Positions 1 through 8,163 are shown, counted from the stretch's first letter. The stretch: 13,360 nt of DNA from Bacillota bacterium (GCA_023410025.1 JAEYQM010000033.1:1-13360); one strand, 5' to 3'. The notes: generated from the sequence alone by a model not told the origin. Made by a program: numbers and translations.

Positions 1-207
1 GTTTCTAAATCAAAGAATGCAGCTTTAAAATCATTAGCAAAGATGAAAGAAGAAGGTTTAATAAAAGGGTATTTTCCTGGAGAAGTAAAGGATAATTTAT
101 TAACATCAGCTTCACCATATTATGAATCAAAAATTAATTATGAAAGTATTGTTAAAAGAGATAATGATTATGGGAATGATGGAATAATATTTATTTTTGT
201 TAGGTAA
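1..207 (+). CDS. 3' fragment of an unrecognised gene
   Basis: An open frame runs from base 1 to a double stop (TAA TAA at 205-210) and encodes the last 68 residues of a protein whose start lies outside the window. The fragment begins VSKSKNAALKSLAKMKEEG and ends in a hydrophobic GIIFIFVR stretch. The N-terminal part, with alternating Ala/Leu/Lys followed by 'EEGLI', could be a recognition helix and wing of a winged-helix domain, but this is only an impression and I do not recognise the family. Lys-rich, AT-rich codon use matches the host genes further along. No convincing terminator follows; the next ~250 nt are nearly pure A/T. Confidence 0.6.
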   Translation, partial: VSKSKNAALKSLAKMKEEGLIKGYFPGEVKDNLLTSASPYYESKINYESIVKRDNDYGNDGIIFIFVR

Positions 208-459
208 TAAATAAAAAACACAAAATTATTTTTATAATTATTATAAATTATTTAAAGATTAACAAGACTAAGCTTGAAAATGATAATTATTGGTATTAAA
301 AGTCCTAACAAAGAATAAGTTACTAATTAAAAAATAGATATAATACTAAGAGTATCACTTACATAATCATTAAACATTATTAAAAAAAATTATTGAGTTT
401 ATATTAAAACAAAAATAAACTTGAATATATAATGTGCATATCTTCTAAATCTAGTACAG
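208..459. other. AT-rich intergenic spacer, no gene seen
   Basis: This stretch between the first gene fragment and the tRNA promoter has no ORF with a ribosome binding site and no recognisable RNA gene. There is a small perfect hairpin (ATACT-AAG-AGTAT, 343-355) without a U-tract. Isolated TATAAT strings occur at 339-344 and 428-433 but neither has a matching -35 box at 16-18 bp. I see nothing functional that can be supported. Confidence 0.5.
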
Positions 460-488
460 TTGATTTTTTTACTTATAAATGGTATAAT
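460..488 (+). promoter_or_regulatory. Promoter of tRNA-Arg
   Basis: TTGATT (460-465) and a perfect TATAAT (483-488) are separated by 17 bp. Transcription would start about 495, only a few bases before the mature tRNA 5' end at 499, so the 5' leader to be removed by RNase P is very short. Confidence 0.8.
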
Positions 489-498
489 ATGTATAACT

Positions 499-575
499 GT
501 CCTAGTAGCTCAGCAGGATAGAGCAGCAGTTTCCTAAACTGTCGGTCGGGAGTTCGAATCTCTTCTGGGACGCCA
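499..575 (+). tRNA. tRNA-Arg, anticodon CCU
   Basis: A full cloverleaf can be drawn by hand. The 7-bp acceptor stem pairs GTCCTAG with CTGGGAC (one G-U). The D stem is GCTC/GAGC. The anticodon stem is GCAGT/ACTGT with loop TTCCTAA, giving anticodon CCT at positions 34-36, which reads AGG. The T arm is GGGAG/CTCTT with loop TTCGAAT. The discriminator is G and the CCA end is encoded (573-575). It is a single-tRNA transcription unit with its own promoter and terminator. tRNA-Arg genes are frequent integration sites, but no att duplication can be seen in this window. Confidence 0.95.
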
Positions 576-592
576 TTAAAGGATATTAAAAG

Positions 593-616
593 GCTACTAT
601 TTTAGTAGCGTTTTTT
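593..616 (+). terminator. Rho-independent terminator of tRNA-Arg
   Basis: Perfect 7-bp stem GCTACTA (593-599) / TAGTAGC (603-609) with a 3-nt loop, followed by G and a run of six T (611-616). No clear promoter is visible between it and the Nudix gene at 654, so the downstream pair may be reached by read-through or by a weak promoter I cannot identify. Confidence 0.85.
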
Positions 617-653
617 AATGATATACAGAGACATTAATATTTAAGGGGAAAAT

Positions 654-1112
654 ATGGATAGACTAGAAAATGCAGTATTTACAAATATGTGTATGATATA
701 TGATAATGAAGGCAACATCTTAGTTCAAAATCGTTTAAATAAGAATTGGCCAGGAATAACTTTTCCTGGTGGGCATGTTGAGGCAAATGAATCATTTGTG
801 AAGTCAACTATTAGAGAAGTAAAAGAAGAAACAGGTTTAGATGTATCAAATTTAAAACTTTGTGGGATTAAACATTTTACAGATCCTATTAAGAATTATC
901 GATATATTGTATTTTATTATAAGACTAATAGTTTTAGTGGAAATCTTAAAAGTTCAAGTGAGGGTGAAGTATTTTGGATTAAAAGAAGTGAACTTCAAAA
1001 TTTAAAATTAGCTTCAGGATTTATGGATATGCTTAAAGTTTTTGAAAGTGAAGATTTAAGTGAAAATTATTTTTATTATAATGAAGGTACATGGAATAGA
1101 GAGGATTATTAA
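654..1112 (+). CDS. Nudix (MutT-type) hydrolase, possible 8-oxo-dGTP diphosphatase
   Basis: A 152-residue single-domain Nudix protein. The Nudix box GX5EX7REVXEEXGL is complete: Gly40, Glu46, Arg54-Glu55, Glu58-Glu59 and Gly61-Leu62, which supply the helix and the glutamates that bind Mg2+. The preceding 'WPGITFPGGHVE' is the usual lead-in strand. Family members cleave nucleoside diphosphates linked to another moiety; this size and the MutT-like arrangement are often annotated as 8-oxo-dGTP diphosphatases, which clean oxidised nucleotides, but the substrate cannot be read from sequence. The ATG has AAGGGG about 6 nt upstream. The permease gene starts 11 nt after the stop, so the two are probably co-transcribed. 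Confidence 0.92.
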   Translation: MDRLENAVFTNMCMIYDNEGNILVQNRLNKNWPGITFPGGHVEANESFVKSTIREVKEETGLDVSNLKLCGIKHFTDPIKNYRYIVFYYKTNSFSGNLKSSSEGEVFWIKRSELQNLKLASGFMDMLKVFESEDLSENYFYYNEGTWNREDY

Positions 1113-1123
1113 ATAGGTGTATT

Positions 1124-2431
1124 ATGACAGTAACATTAATAATAAGTATACTAACTTTTATAGGTATAATATGTGGGGTTTTATTCTTTCCTGTAATAAG
1201 AATTAAGAAATTTCATTTTGATAGTTTTTGGTTTATTAGTTTAATTGGTGCATTACTATTACTTATATTTGGTAAAGTAAATTTGATTGAAGTAGGAAGC
1301 AATTTATTAAGTGATACAGAAGTTAATCCGATTAAGATATTAACACTATTTGTATCAATGACCGTGTTATCAATTTTTTTAGATGAAGTAGGATTTTTTA
1401 GATATCTTGCAAGTCTTGCTCATAAGAAGGCTAAGAATAGTCAATTATCATTATTCTTATCACTATATGCTATAACTTCAATTCTTACAATATTTACTTC
1501 AAATGATATTATTATTCTTACATTTACACCATTTATATGTTATTTTTCAAAACGTGCAAATATTAATCCAATACCTTATTTAATAGGTGAATTTGTAGCT
1601 GCAAACAGTTGGAGTATGATGTTAGTAATTGGTAACCCGACAAATATTTATCTTGCAACAATGTATAATATTGGGTTTGTTGAATATATGAAGGTAATGT
1701 TTTTACCAACTATTGTTGGTAGTTTAGTTGCATTCTTATTTGTATATTTAATATTTAGAAAAGAATTAAAAAAACCAATGATAAAAGAGGATAGTGAAGT
1801 AAGAATTGCTGATAAGGGTCTATTAATAATTGGTTTAATTCACCTAGCATTTTGTACAGTCATTCTAGCAATATCTTCATATGTTAGTTTACCAATGTGG
1901 ATAATTTCTTTATTTTTTATGGTATCTTTAATTGTATGTGTTATAATATATTGTCTTATTAAAGGTAAAACTGGGGTAATATTAAAAAAGACTTTATATA
2001 GAGCACCATGGAATTTAATACCATTTTTAATATCAATGTTTATAATTGTGCTTGCATTATATAAATATGATATTACTAATAATATTGCCCAAATTTTGGG
2101 GAATGATAATATTATATATAAATACGGAATTGCATCATTTTTTAGTTCTAATTTAATTAATAATATTCCAATGAGTGTTTTATACAGTCAAATATTATCT
2201 ACAGTTGGACCAAATGCCCTTATTAAAGGAGTTTATGCAACAATTGTGGGATCTAATCTAGGCGCCTTATTTTCACCAATTGGAGCATTGGCAGGAATAA
2301 TGTGGATGAGTATTCTACAAAAATTAGATGTGAAACTTAAATTTGGTGAGTTTATGAAGTATAACTTTATTCCATCAATTCTAGCACTTATTTCAACTCT
2401 AATTATGTTGAATTTTGTCTTAAACTTATAG
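1124..2431 (+). CDS. ArsB-like / ion-transporter superfamily anion permease
   Basis: A 435-residue polytopic membrane protein with roughly 10-12 hydrophobic segments spread over its whole length. Diagnostic motifs of the ArsB/NhaD/SLC13 ion-transporter superfamily appear in both halves: Asn127-Asp128 in 'TSNDIIIL', the GNPTN loop at 170-174, the paired Asn-Asn-Ile-Pro at 346-349, and GSNLG (376-380) leading into 'SPIGALAG', which closely matches the C-terminal repeat of ArsB. ArsB exports arsenite; relatives move other anions or Na+/H+. No ArsR, ArsA or ArsC is next to it, so arsenite efflux is not established. AGGTG lies 4 nt before the ATG and the gene is probably co-transcribed with the Nudix gene. 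No terminator hairpin follows. Confidence 0.85.
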   Translation: MTVTLIISILTFIGIICGVLFFPVIRIKKFHFDSFWFISLIGALLLLIFGKVNLIEVGSNLLSDTEVNPIKILTLFVSMTVLSIFLDEVGFFRYLASLAHKKAKNSQLSLFLSLYAITSILTIFTSNDIIILTFTPFICYFSKRANINPIPYLIGEFVAANSWSMMLVIGNPTNIYLATMYNIGFVEYMKVMFLPTIVGSLVAFLFVYLIFRKELKKPMIKEDSEVRIADKGLLIIGLIHLAFCTVILAISSYVSLPMWIISLFFMVSLIVCVIIYCLIKGKTGVILKKTLYRAPWNLIPFLISMFIIVLALYKYDITNNIAQILGNDNIIYKYGIASFFSSNLINNIPMSVLYSQILSTVGPNALIKGVYATIVGSNLGALFSPIGALAGIMWMSILQKLDVKLKFGEFMKYNFIPSILALISTLIMLNFVLNL

Positions 2432-2451
2432 GTTTACTTCGGCGTATTAAA

Positions 2452-2479
2452 TTGACTTTTAATTATCCTCAGGTATAAT
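2452..2479 (+). promoter_or_regulatory. Promoter of the 2540 gene
   Basis: TTGACT (2452-2457) and perfect TATAAT (2474-2479) with a 16-bp spacer, 60 bp upstream of the ATG. The predicted 5' UTR is about 55 nt. An inverted repeat overlaps the spacer and -10 box (listed separately). Confidence 0.78.
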
Positions 2480-2482
2480 TAA
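2459..2482. repeat. Inverted repeat over spacer and -10 box
   Basis: Arms TTAATTAT (2459-2466) and ATAATTAA (2475-2482) pair perfectly over 8 bp around CCTCAGGT. The position, covering the promoter spacer and -10 hexamer, is where a repressor would act, so this is a candidate operator. The arms are pure A/T in an AT-rich genome, so chance is a real alternative. Confidence 0.4.
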
Positions 2483-2539
2483 GATAGCAAATGTGGAATT
2501 ATTTACCTAATAAAATAAATAATTTAAATAGAGGGCAAC

Positions 2540-3154
2540 ATGAACAATATAATTAAATTTCCTAAAGGGAAATCACAAACCATTAGTCGAATATATGAAG
2601 CATATGATAGTGAGAAGTATAATGTAGTTTGTAGTTTTAAAGATGAATTAGTTGAAAGTGTTGAATTATTTAAAGATACAGATTTGTTTGATATTTTATT
2701 AGAATCATATTTTCAGTTATTTTTGTTTGATGAAGTCATTATGGTAAATGATGAACTTCTAAAAAAGGGTTATGAAAGTTTTGATACTATTTATTTTACG
2801 CTTCTTAGCCATATTGCCCTTGTAGATATCTATCAGGCTAAGAGTTTAATAAAAAAATCAAAAATACTAAATAATGAATCAGTAAAACATTTTTATTCCA
2901 ATGATGGTGCTAATTACAATAATATATTATCATTGAATAATGATGTGTTTTATGAAACATCGCTTTGTCTATTAATTGTTAACTTTGTCAATGAAGTTTC
3001 AAAAGAAATGCTAGGAGATATTGAAGTAGATAAGGAGTATTTATTATATCGTTTTTTTGATTTAATAAATGTTGTTTATGAACTGGGATATGAGGATAGC
3101 ATTATAAAAGAACTAGATCGAGTACTTAGAATCGTGTTTCAAATAGAGGTATAA
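2540..3154 (+). CDS. Hypothetical helical protein upstream of tig (YsoA-like position)
   Basis: A 204-residue protein with no signal peptide or membrane segment, and I do not recognise its family by motif. It opens MNNIIKFPKGKS and then looks entirely alpha-helical, with recurring aromatic/Leu/acidic patterns ('ESYFQLFLFDEVIMVNDELLKKGY', around residues 54-77) that resemble degenerate TPR-type helix pairs. In Bacillus the gene directly before tig–clpX–lon is ysoA, a TPR protein of unknown role; this gene holds the same position but is shorter, so the link is by synteny and fold impression only. ATG 2540 follows GAGGG by 4 nt. It has its own promoter, and the tig -35 box begins only 5 bp beyond its stop. 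Confidence 0.8.
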   Translation: MNNIIKFPKGKSQTISRIYEAYDSEKYNVVCSFKDELVESVELFKDTDLFDILLESYFQLFLFDEVIMVNDELLKKGYESFDTIYFTLLSHIALVDIYQAKSLIKKSKILNNESVKHFYSNDGANYNNILSLNNDVFYETSLCLLIVNFVNEVSKEMLGDIEVDKEYLLYRFFDLINVVYELGYEDSIIKELDRVLRIVFQIEV

Positions 3155-3158
3155 TTTC

Positions 3159-3187
3159 TTGCAATTTGGGGAGAAATTGGCTATAAT
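3159..3187 (+). promoter_or_regulatory. Promoter of tig (tig–clpX–lon operon)
   Basis: TTGCAA (3159-3164), 17-bp spacer, perfect TATAAT (3182-3187). The spacer contains an inverted repeat CAATTT (3162-3167) / AAATTG (3174-3179). No CIRCE element and no CtsR heptad repeats are seen, so classical class I or class III heat-shock control is not supported. Confidence 0.8.
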
Positions 3188-3212
3188 ATTATATATATAA
3201 AGGAGAATTATA

Positions 3213-4508
3213 ATGAGTATTAAATTAGAAAAAGTTTCAGGATGTAAAGTAAAATTAAATTTTGTTCTTGGTAGTGAAGAATTCGATCAAGCAATTGATC
3301 AAGCTTTTGAAAAGAAAGTTGTAGATATTGAAGTAAAAGGATTCCGTAAAGGAAAATTACCAAGAGAAATTTATAATGCTAAATTTGGTGAAGAAAGCTT
3401 ATATGATGATGCATTAAATATTGCATTAAATAAAAGCTATGATGAAGCAGTAAGAAAACATAAATTACAAGTTGTTGGAAATCCTGAACTTGATGTAGAT
3501 TATGAAACAATTGGACGTGGCAAGAAATTAAAATTTTCTATTATTGTTGAAGTATGGCCAGAAGTAGAGTTAGGTCAATACAAAGAATTAACAATCGAAA
3601 AAGAAAATGCTAATGTAACTGAACAAGACGTTCAAGATTATATTAATAACACTTTAAAATCATTCGCTGAACTTGAAGTTGTAGAAAATGCTGTGTTAGA
3701 AAACGGAAATACTGCCGTATTTGATTTTGAAGGATTTGCTGATGGTGTGGCTTTCGAAGGTGGAAAAGCAGAAAATTATTCATTAGAAATCGGTAGTGGT
3801 CAATTTATTCCAGGGTTTGAAGATCAAATGTTAGGAATGAAAACAGGGGAAGAAAAAACTATTAAAGTAACATTCCCTGAAAATTATCAAGCTGAAAACC
3901 TAAAAGGTAAAGATGCAGAATTTAAAATTAAATTACATGAAATTAAAAAACGTGTATTACCAGAATTAACTGACGAATTTGTAAAAGATGAATTAGAATT
4001 AGAAGAAGTTAAGACAGTTGAAGCTTACAAAGAATATGTAAAAGATGTTCTTGTAAAAGAAAAAGAAGAAGCTAGTGAAAATAAATTAATGGATGATTTA
4101 TTAAACTTAGCTGTAAATAATGCAAAACTTGATGTTCCTCAAGGATTAATTGATGAAGAAATCAATAGAGCATTATCTCAACTTGAAAACCAAGCTAAAA
4201 TGTATAATATTCCAGTAGAAACTTTATTAGGATTCTATGGTATTGGAAGTGTAGAAGATTACAAGAAGAATTTAGAACCATCAGCTATTGCTACAGTAAA
4301 ACAAAGAGTTGTATTCTTAAAAGTTGCTGAAGTAGAAAAGATTAAAGTTACTAGCGAAGAATACGAAAATGAATTTAAAGAAATCGCACAAGAAACTAAA
4401 AAATCTCTTGCTGAAATTAAAAAATTATATTCTAAAGAAATCTTAACTCCATATTTACAAATTAGAAAGGCAATTAATTTAATTAAAGAAACTGCAATTA
4501 TTAAATAA
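3213..4508 (+). CDS. tig: Trigger factor, ribosome-associated chaperone and peptidyl-prolyl isomerase
   Basis: A 431-residue protein of normal trigger-factor length. The N-terminal domain carries the ribosome-docking signature GFRKGKLP at residues 43-50, which binds ribosomal protein L23 (uL23) at the exit tunnel. An FKBP-type PPIase domain covers roughly residues 164-248 ('FEGFADGVAFEGG ... GSGQFIPGFEDQMLGMKTGEEK'). The Lys/Glu-rich remainder is the helical C-terminal cradle that holds nascent chains. The start has AGGAG 7 nt upstream. Codon choice is regular and AT-rich, as in a highly expressed host gene. clpX begins 11 nt after the stop with a strong Shine-Dalgarno sequence in the gap, so tig, clpX and lon form a folding/degradation operon, as in Bacillus. 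Confidence 0.97.
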   Translation: MSIKLEKVSGCKVKLNFVLGSEEFDQAIDQAFEKKVVDIEVKGFRKGKLPREIYNAKFGEESLYDDALNIALNKSYDEAVRKHKLQVVGNPELDVDYETIGRGKKLKFSIIVEVWPEVELGQYKELTIEKENANVTEQDVQDYINNTLKSFAELEVVENAVLENGNTAVFDFEGFADGVAFEGGKAENYSLEIGSGQFIPGFEDQMLGMKTGEEKTIKVTFPENYQAENLKGKDAEFKIKLHEIKKRVLPELTDEFVKDELELEEVKTVEAYKEYVKDVLVKEKEEASENKLMDDLLNLAVNNAKLDVPQGLIDEEINRALSQLENQAKMYNIPVETLLGFYGIGSVEDYKKNLEPSAIATVKQRVVFLKVAEVEKIKVTSEEYENEFKEIAQETKKSLAEIKKLYSKEILTPYLQIRKAINLIKETAIIK

Positions 4509-4519
4509 GGAGGTATCTT

Positions 4520-5761
4520 ATGGGATTTGATGATAAAGTTAATGTTTGTTCGTTTTGTGGTCTTCCAGCTACTGAAAATCGTCGTTTAGTTGAAGGTGAT
4601 GATTGCTTTATCTGTGAGATGTGCATTAGTGTATGCCACCAAATGCTTGAACTAGATAAAGATCATGATGATGATGTAGAACATGAAGAAGTTGAATTTA
4701 CACTAGATTTAACACCACAAGGTATATATGATAAACTTGACGAATATATCGTCGGCCAAGAGTATGCCAAAAAAGTTTTAAGTGTTGCTGTGTATAATCA
4801 TTATAAGAGAGTTCAAAATAATTTATTTGATTTAAAGGATATTGAACTTGAAAAAAGTAACATACTATTGTTAGGATCTACTGGTAGTGGTAAAACATTA
4901 CTTGCTAAGACCCTAGCAAAGATTATAAATGTGCCATTTGCTATTGCTGATGCAACTTCACTTACACAAGCAGGATATGTTGGCGAAGATGTTGAGAATG
5001 TGTTGTTACGTCTATTACAAGCTGCTGATTTTAATGTTGAAGCAGCACAAAAAGGAATTATCTACATAGATGAAATTGATAAGATCGCTAGAAAAGGTGA
5101 TAATGTTTCAATTACTCGTGATGTAAGTGGTGAAGGTGTCCAACAAGCCCTTTTAAAAATTTTAGAAGGTACGGTTGCAAATGTTCCTCCTGGAGGAGGA
5201 AGAAAACATCCTCATCAAGAATTTATTCCTTTTGATACTTCTAATGTTTTATTCATCTGTGGTGGATCATTTGAAGGTATAGAAGATGTTGTTAATAATC
5301 GTTTAGGTAAAAAATCAATTGGATTTAATAGTATAGGTAATAATCATTCTTTAAGAACTTTAAAAGATGCATATACTAATGTTAACCACGATGATATTCA
5401 AAAGTATGGAATTATTCCAGAACTAGTTGGACGTTTACCTGTTTTAGCTGCTTTACTTCCACTTGAAGTTTCAGATTTAGTGAGAATATTAAAAGAACCT
5501 AAAAATGCAATTATCAAACAATATCAAGCTATGTTTGCAATGGATGGAATTGACCTAGAATTTGAACCTGATGCAATTGAAGCTATTGCGGAAATGGCAT
5601 ATTCTCAAAAAACAGGTGCTCGTGGTCTAAGGGCAATTATTGAAAATATTATGTTAGAAATTATGTTTAAAGTACCAGAACAAAAAACATTGAAGAAATG
5701 CATAATAACTAGAGATGTGGTTTTAAACCAAGGAGAACCTAAATTAAGTAAGACAGCCTAA
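4520..5761 (+). CDS. clpX: ClpX, ATP-dependent unfoldase of the ClpXP protease
   Basis: A 413-residue ClpX of normal length. The N-terminal zinc-binding domain has Cys10, Cys13, Cys32 and Cys35 (C-x2-C-x18-C-x2-C). The AAA+ domain has Walker A at 119-126, the pore-1 loop GYVG at 152-155, Walker B 'IIYIDE' at 180-185, the RKH pore loop at 228-230, and a sensor-2 'GARGLR' near the C terminus. IGF at 267-269 is the loop that docks on ClpP, so a ClpP partner is expected although clpP is not in this window. Walker A reads GSTGSGKT; most ClpX proteins have Pro at the second position. AGGAGG precedes the ATG by 6 nt. ClpX recognises, among others, ssrA-tagged proteins, and both smpB and ssrA lie downstream. 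Confidence 0.97.
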   Translation: MGFDDKVNVCSFCGLPATENRRLVEGDDCFICEMCISVCHQMLELDKDHDDDVEHEEVEFTLDLTPQGIYDKLDEYIVGQEYAKKVLSVAVYNHYKRVQNNLFDLKDIELEKSNILLLGSTGSGKTLLAKTLAKIINVPFAIADATSLTQAGYVGEDVENVLLRLLQAADFNVEAAQKGIIYIDEIDKIARKGDNVSITRDVSGEGVQQALLKILEGTVANVPPGGGRKHPHQEFIPFDTSNVLFICGGSFEGIEDVVNNRLGKKSIGFNSIGNNHSLRTLKDAYTNVNHDDIQKYGIIPELVGRLPVLAALLPLEVSDLVRILKEPKNAIIKQYQAMFAMDGIDLEFEPDAIEAIAEMAYSQKTGARGLRAIIENIMLEIMFKVPEQKTLKKCIITRDVVLNQGEPKLSKTA

Positions 5762-5791
5762 TTGGCTTCTTTCAAGAAAGGAGTTGATTTT

Positions 5792-8110
5792 GTGTTTTCA
5801 AATCAGACAGTAGTTCAAGAAGTTTTGCCTGCGATAACAGTGCGAGGAATTGTGCCGCTACCTAATAATGAAATTAGATTAGATGTTACAAAACTTGAAA
5901 ATCAAAAAGCGGTTAAAGCAGCACTTGATCAAAATAAACATATTGTATTATTAGTTCAAAAGCAACTTTCTGTTGAAAATCCAAAGCCAAATGATATTAA
6001 CAAAATTGGTATTGTGGCAAAAGTTGTTTATAATATGGATGCAACAGCTGTTCATAAACTAAAAGTAGTTGGAATTGTTCGTTGTGAAATACTTGAATAT
6101 ATTAGTGTAATGCCATATTATATCGTAAGCTTTGTTACAAAACCAAATGATAATGATTCATTAAATGAAGAAATAGCTTTCGTAAGATTATTAATTGATG
6201 AGTTAGATGCTAATGGCCAAAAATTATTTGTAAGTAATCCAGACTTAATTACAAAAGTAACTAATGGAGTTACTGCTGATGTATTAACCGATTTACTTGC
6301 TTATAACCTTCCACTTGACTTTAACGCTAAATTAAAATATCTTAACACTTCAAGTGTTAGTGAAAGACTAAAATACATGCTTCAAGATATTAAGAGAGAA
6401 AAATACATTCAATCAATTGAAACTAAAATTGATGATGAAGTTAAAAAATCAATTAGTGAAAATCAAAAAGAATATTATCTTCGTGAAAAGTTGAAGGTTA
6501 TTCAAGATGAATTAGGAGATAAAGTTAAAAAAGAATCAGAAATCGATGAATTAAGAGAAAAGATTCTTGAAGCTAAGATGCCTAAAGAAATTGAAGAAAA
6601 AGCCTTAAACGAACTTGCTCGTTATAGTACCTTATCAATAGCAAGTGGTGAAAATGCCATTGCTAGAACATATATTGATTTCTTAATTGCTCTACCTTGG
6701 AGTAAAGCTTCTCAAGATACTAACGATATTAAGAAAGCCAAAGAGCAATTAGATAAAGATCATTACGGACTTGATAGAGTAAAAGATCGTATTCTTGAAT
6801 ATCTTGCTGTAAGAATAATGACAAATAAAAATCCACAAGCAATCCTTTGTCTTGTAGGTCCACCAGGGGTAGGGAAAACTTCTTTAGCTAGAAGTATTGC
6901 TACTGCTTTAAATAAAGAATTTGTGAAACAATCTTTAGGTGGAGTAAAGGATGAAAGTGAAATTCGTGGACATAGAAGAACATATTTAGGTGCTCTTCCT
7001 GGTAGAATCTTACAAGGGATGAAGAAAGCTAAAGTAATTAATCCTGTTTTCTTACTTGATGAAATAGATAAATTGTCAAGTGATTATAAGGGAGATCCTG
7101 CAAGTGCAATGCTTGAAGTATTAGATGCAGAACAAAATAAATACTTTAGTGATCACTATCTAGAAGAACCTTATGATTTATCAAAAGTGTTTTTTATTGC
7201 AACAGCAAACTATTTAGAAAATATTCCTGCTGCTCTAAAAGATAGATTAGAAATTGTAGAATTAAGTAGTTATACTGAATTTGAAAAGTTTGAAATTGCT
7301 AAGAAACATTTAATTAACAAACAACTTGATATTCATGGTTTATCAAGAGTTGACTTTGTTCTTACTGATGAAGCCTTATGGAAAATCATTCGTGAGTATA
7401 CAAAAGAAGCCGGTGTTCGTGAACTTGAAAGACATATAGGAACTTTAATTCGCCGTGCAATTAAAACAATTCTTATGGAAAAAGTTGAAAAGATTACCAT
7501 TAATGAAAATAATTTAACTGCTTGGTTAGGTAAACCTCGTTTCACATATAATAGATTAGATCAAGATAATCAAATTGGTGTAGTTACAGGTTTAGCATAT
7601 ACTGCATTTGGTGGAGATACTTTGCCAATAGAAGTTACATATTACAAGGGTGATGGAAGATTAGTTCTTACTGGAAAACTTGGAGACGTAATGAAAGAAT
7701 CTGCTCAAGCAGCTTTGAGTTATGTAAAATCAAATGCAAATAAGTTTGCAATTGACCAAGAAATTTTTAAAGCTAATGATATTCACATCCATGTTCCTGA
7801 AGGAGCTGTTCCAAAAGATGGACCTTCTGCAGGTGTAGCTATTGCAACTGCATTAACCTCAGCACTAAGCCATAGATATGTTAACCGTTTAGTTGGTATG
7901 ACTGGAGAAATTACTTTACGTGGAAGAGTCTTACCAATTGGTGGATTACGTGAAAAAGCAATTGCTGCACATCGTACTGGATTAACAAAAATTTTAATTC
8001 CAAAAGACAATATGAAGGATCTTGAAGATGTTCCATCTAGTGTATTAGAAGAATTACAAATTGTTAGTGTTGATACAGTAGAAGATGTTCTTAGAAATGC
8101 CTTAATCTAA
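5792..8110 (+). CDS. lon: Lon protease (LonA type), ATP-dependent
   Basis: I place the start at GTG 5792, preceded by AAAGGAG with about 8 nt spacing; the frame is open back to TTG 5762, which abuts the clpX stop but has no such site. This gives 772 residues. The N-terminal LON substrate domain is followed by a coiled-coil region around residues 200-260. The AAA+ domain has Walker A GPPGVGKT at 356-363 and Walker B Asp423-Glu424. The protease domain has the Ser-Lys dyad, Ser679 in 'KDGPSAG' and Lys722 in 'GGLREKAIAA'. These indices equal those of E. coli Lon, which supports the GTG start. There is no membrane anchor, so it is LonA, not LonB. It degrades misfolded and specific regulatory proteins. 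It ends the operon at a strong terminator. Confidence 0.97.
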   Translation: MFSNQTVVQEVLPAITVRGIVPLPNNEIRLDVTKLENQKAVKAALDQNKHIVLLVQKQLSVENPKPNDINKIGIVAKVVYNMDATAVHKLKVVGIVRCEILEYISVMPYYIVSFVTKPNDNDSLNEEIAFVRLLIDELDANGQKLFVSNPDLITKVTNGVTADVLTDLLAYNLPLDFNAKLKYLNTSSVSERLKYMLQDIKREKYIQSIETKIDDEVKKSISENQKEYYLREKLKVIQDELGDKVKKESEIDELREKILEAKMPKEIEEKALNELARYSTLSIASGENAIARTYIDFLIALPWSKASQDTNDIKKAKEQLDKDHYGLDRVKDRILEYLAVRIMTNKNPQAILCLVGPPGVGKTSLARSIATALNKEFVKQSLGGVKDESEIRGHRRTYLGALPGRILQGMKKAKVINPVFLLDEIDKLSSDYKGDPASAMLEVLDAEQNKYFSDHYLEEPYDLSKVFFIATANYLENIPAALKDRLEIVELSSYTEFEKFEIAKKHLINKQLDIHGLSRVDFVLTDEALWKIIREYTKEAGVRELERHIGTLIRRAIKTILMEKVEKITINENNLTAWLGKPRFTYNRLDQDNQIGVVTGLAYTAFGGDTLPIEVTYYKGDGRLVLTGKLGDVMKESAQAALSYVKSNANKFAIDQEIFKANDIHIHVPEGAVPKDGPSAGVAIATALTSALSHRYVNRLVGMTGEITLRGRVLPIGGLREKAIAAHRTGLTKILIPKDNMKDLEDVPSSVLEELQIVSVDTVEDVLRNALI

Positions 8111-8133
8111 CTAGAGCTTTGCTCTAGTTTTTT
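8109..8133 (+). terminator. Rho-independent terminator of tig–clpX–lon
   Basis: Stem AACTAGAGC (8109-8117) / GCTCTAGTT (8121-8129), 9 bp with TTT loop, running into a T tract (8128-8133). The stem begins inside the lon stop codon. Confidence 0.92.
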
Positions 8134-8134
8134 C

Positions 8135-8163
8135 TTGCATTAAAAATGTAATTATGGTACAAT
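8135..8163 (+). promoter_or_regulatory. Extended -10 promoter of the 8191 gene
   Basis: TTGCAT (8135-8140), 17-bp spacer, TACAAT (8158-8163), with TG one base upstream of the -10 box (8155-8156), i.e. an extended -10. It starts immediately after the lon terminator. Confidence 0.75.

Noticed and set aside
281..295. Fur-box-like string TGATAATTATTGGTA
   Set aside because: It matches only about 11 of 14 consensus positions in extremely AT-rich DNA and is not next to a gene start or promoter.
343..355. Terminator after the first gene fragment
   Set aside because: The hairpin has only 5 bp of A/T-rich stem, lies more than 130 nt after the stop and has no T tract.
5762..5791. TTG 5762 as the start of lon
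   Set aside because: It has no ribosome binding site; GTG 5792 has AAAGGAG at good spacing and gives active-site numbering identical to E. coli Lon.
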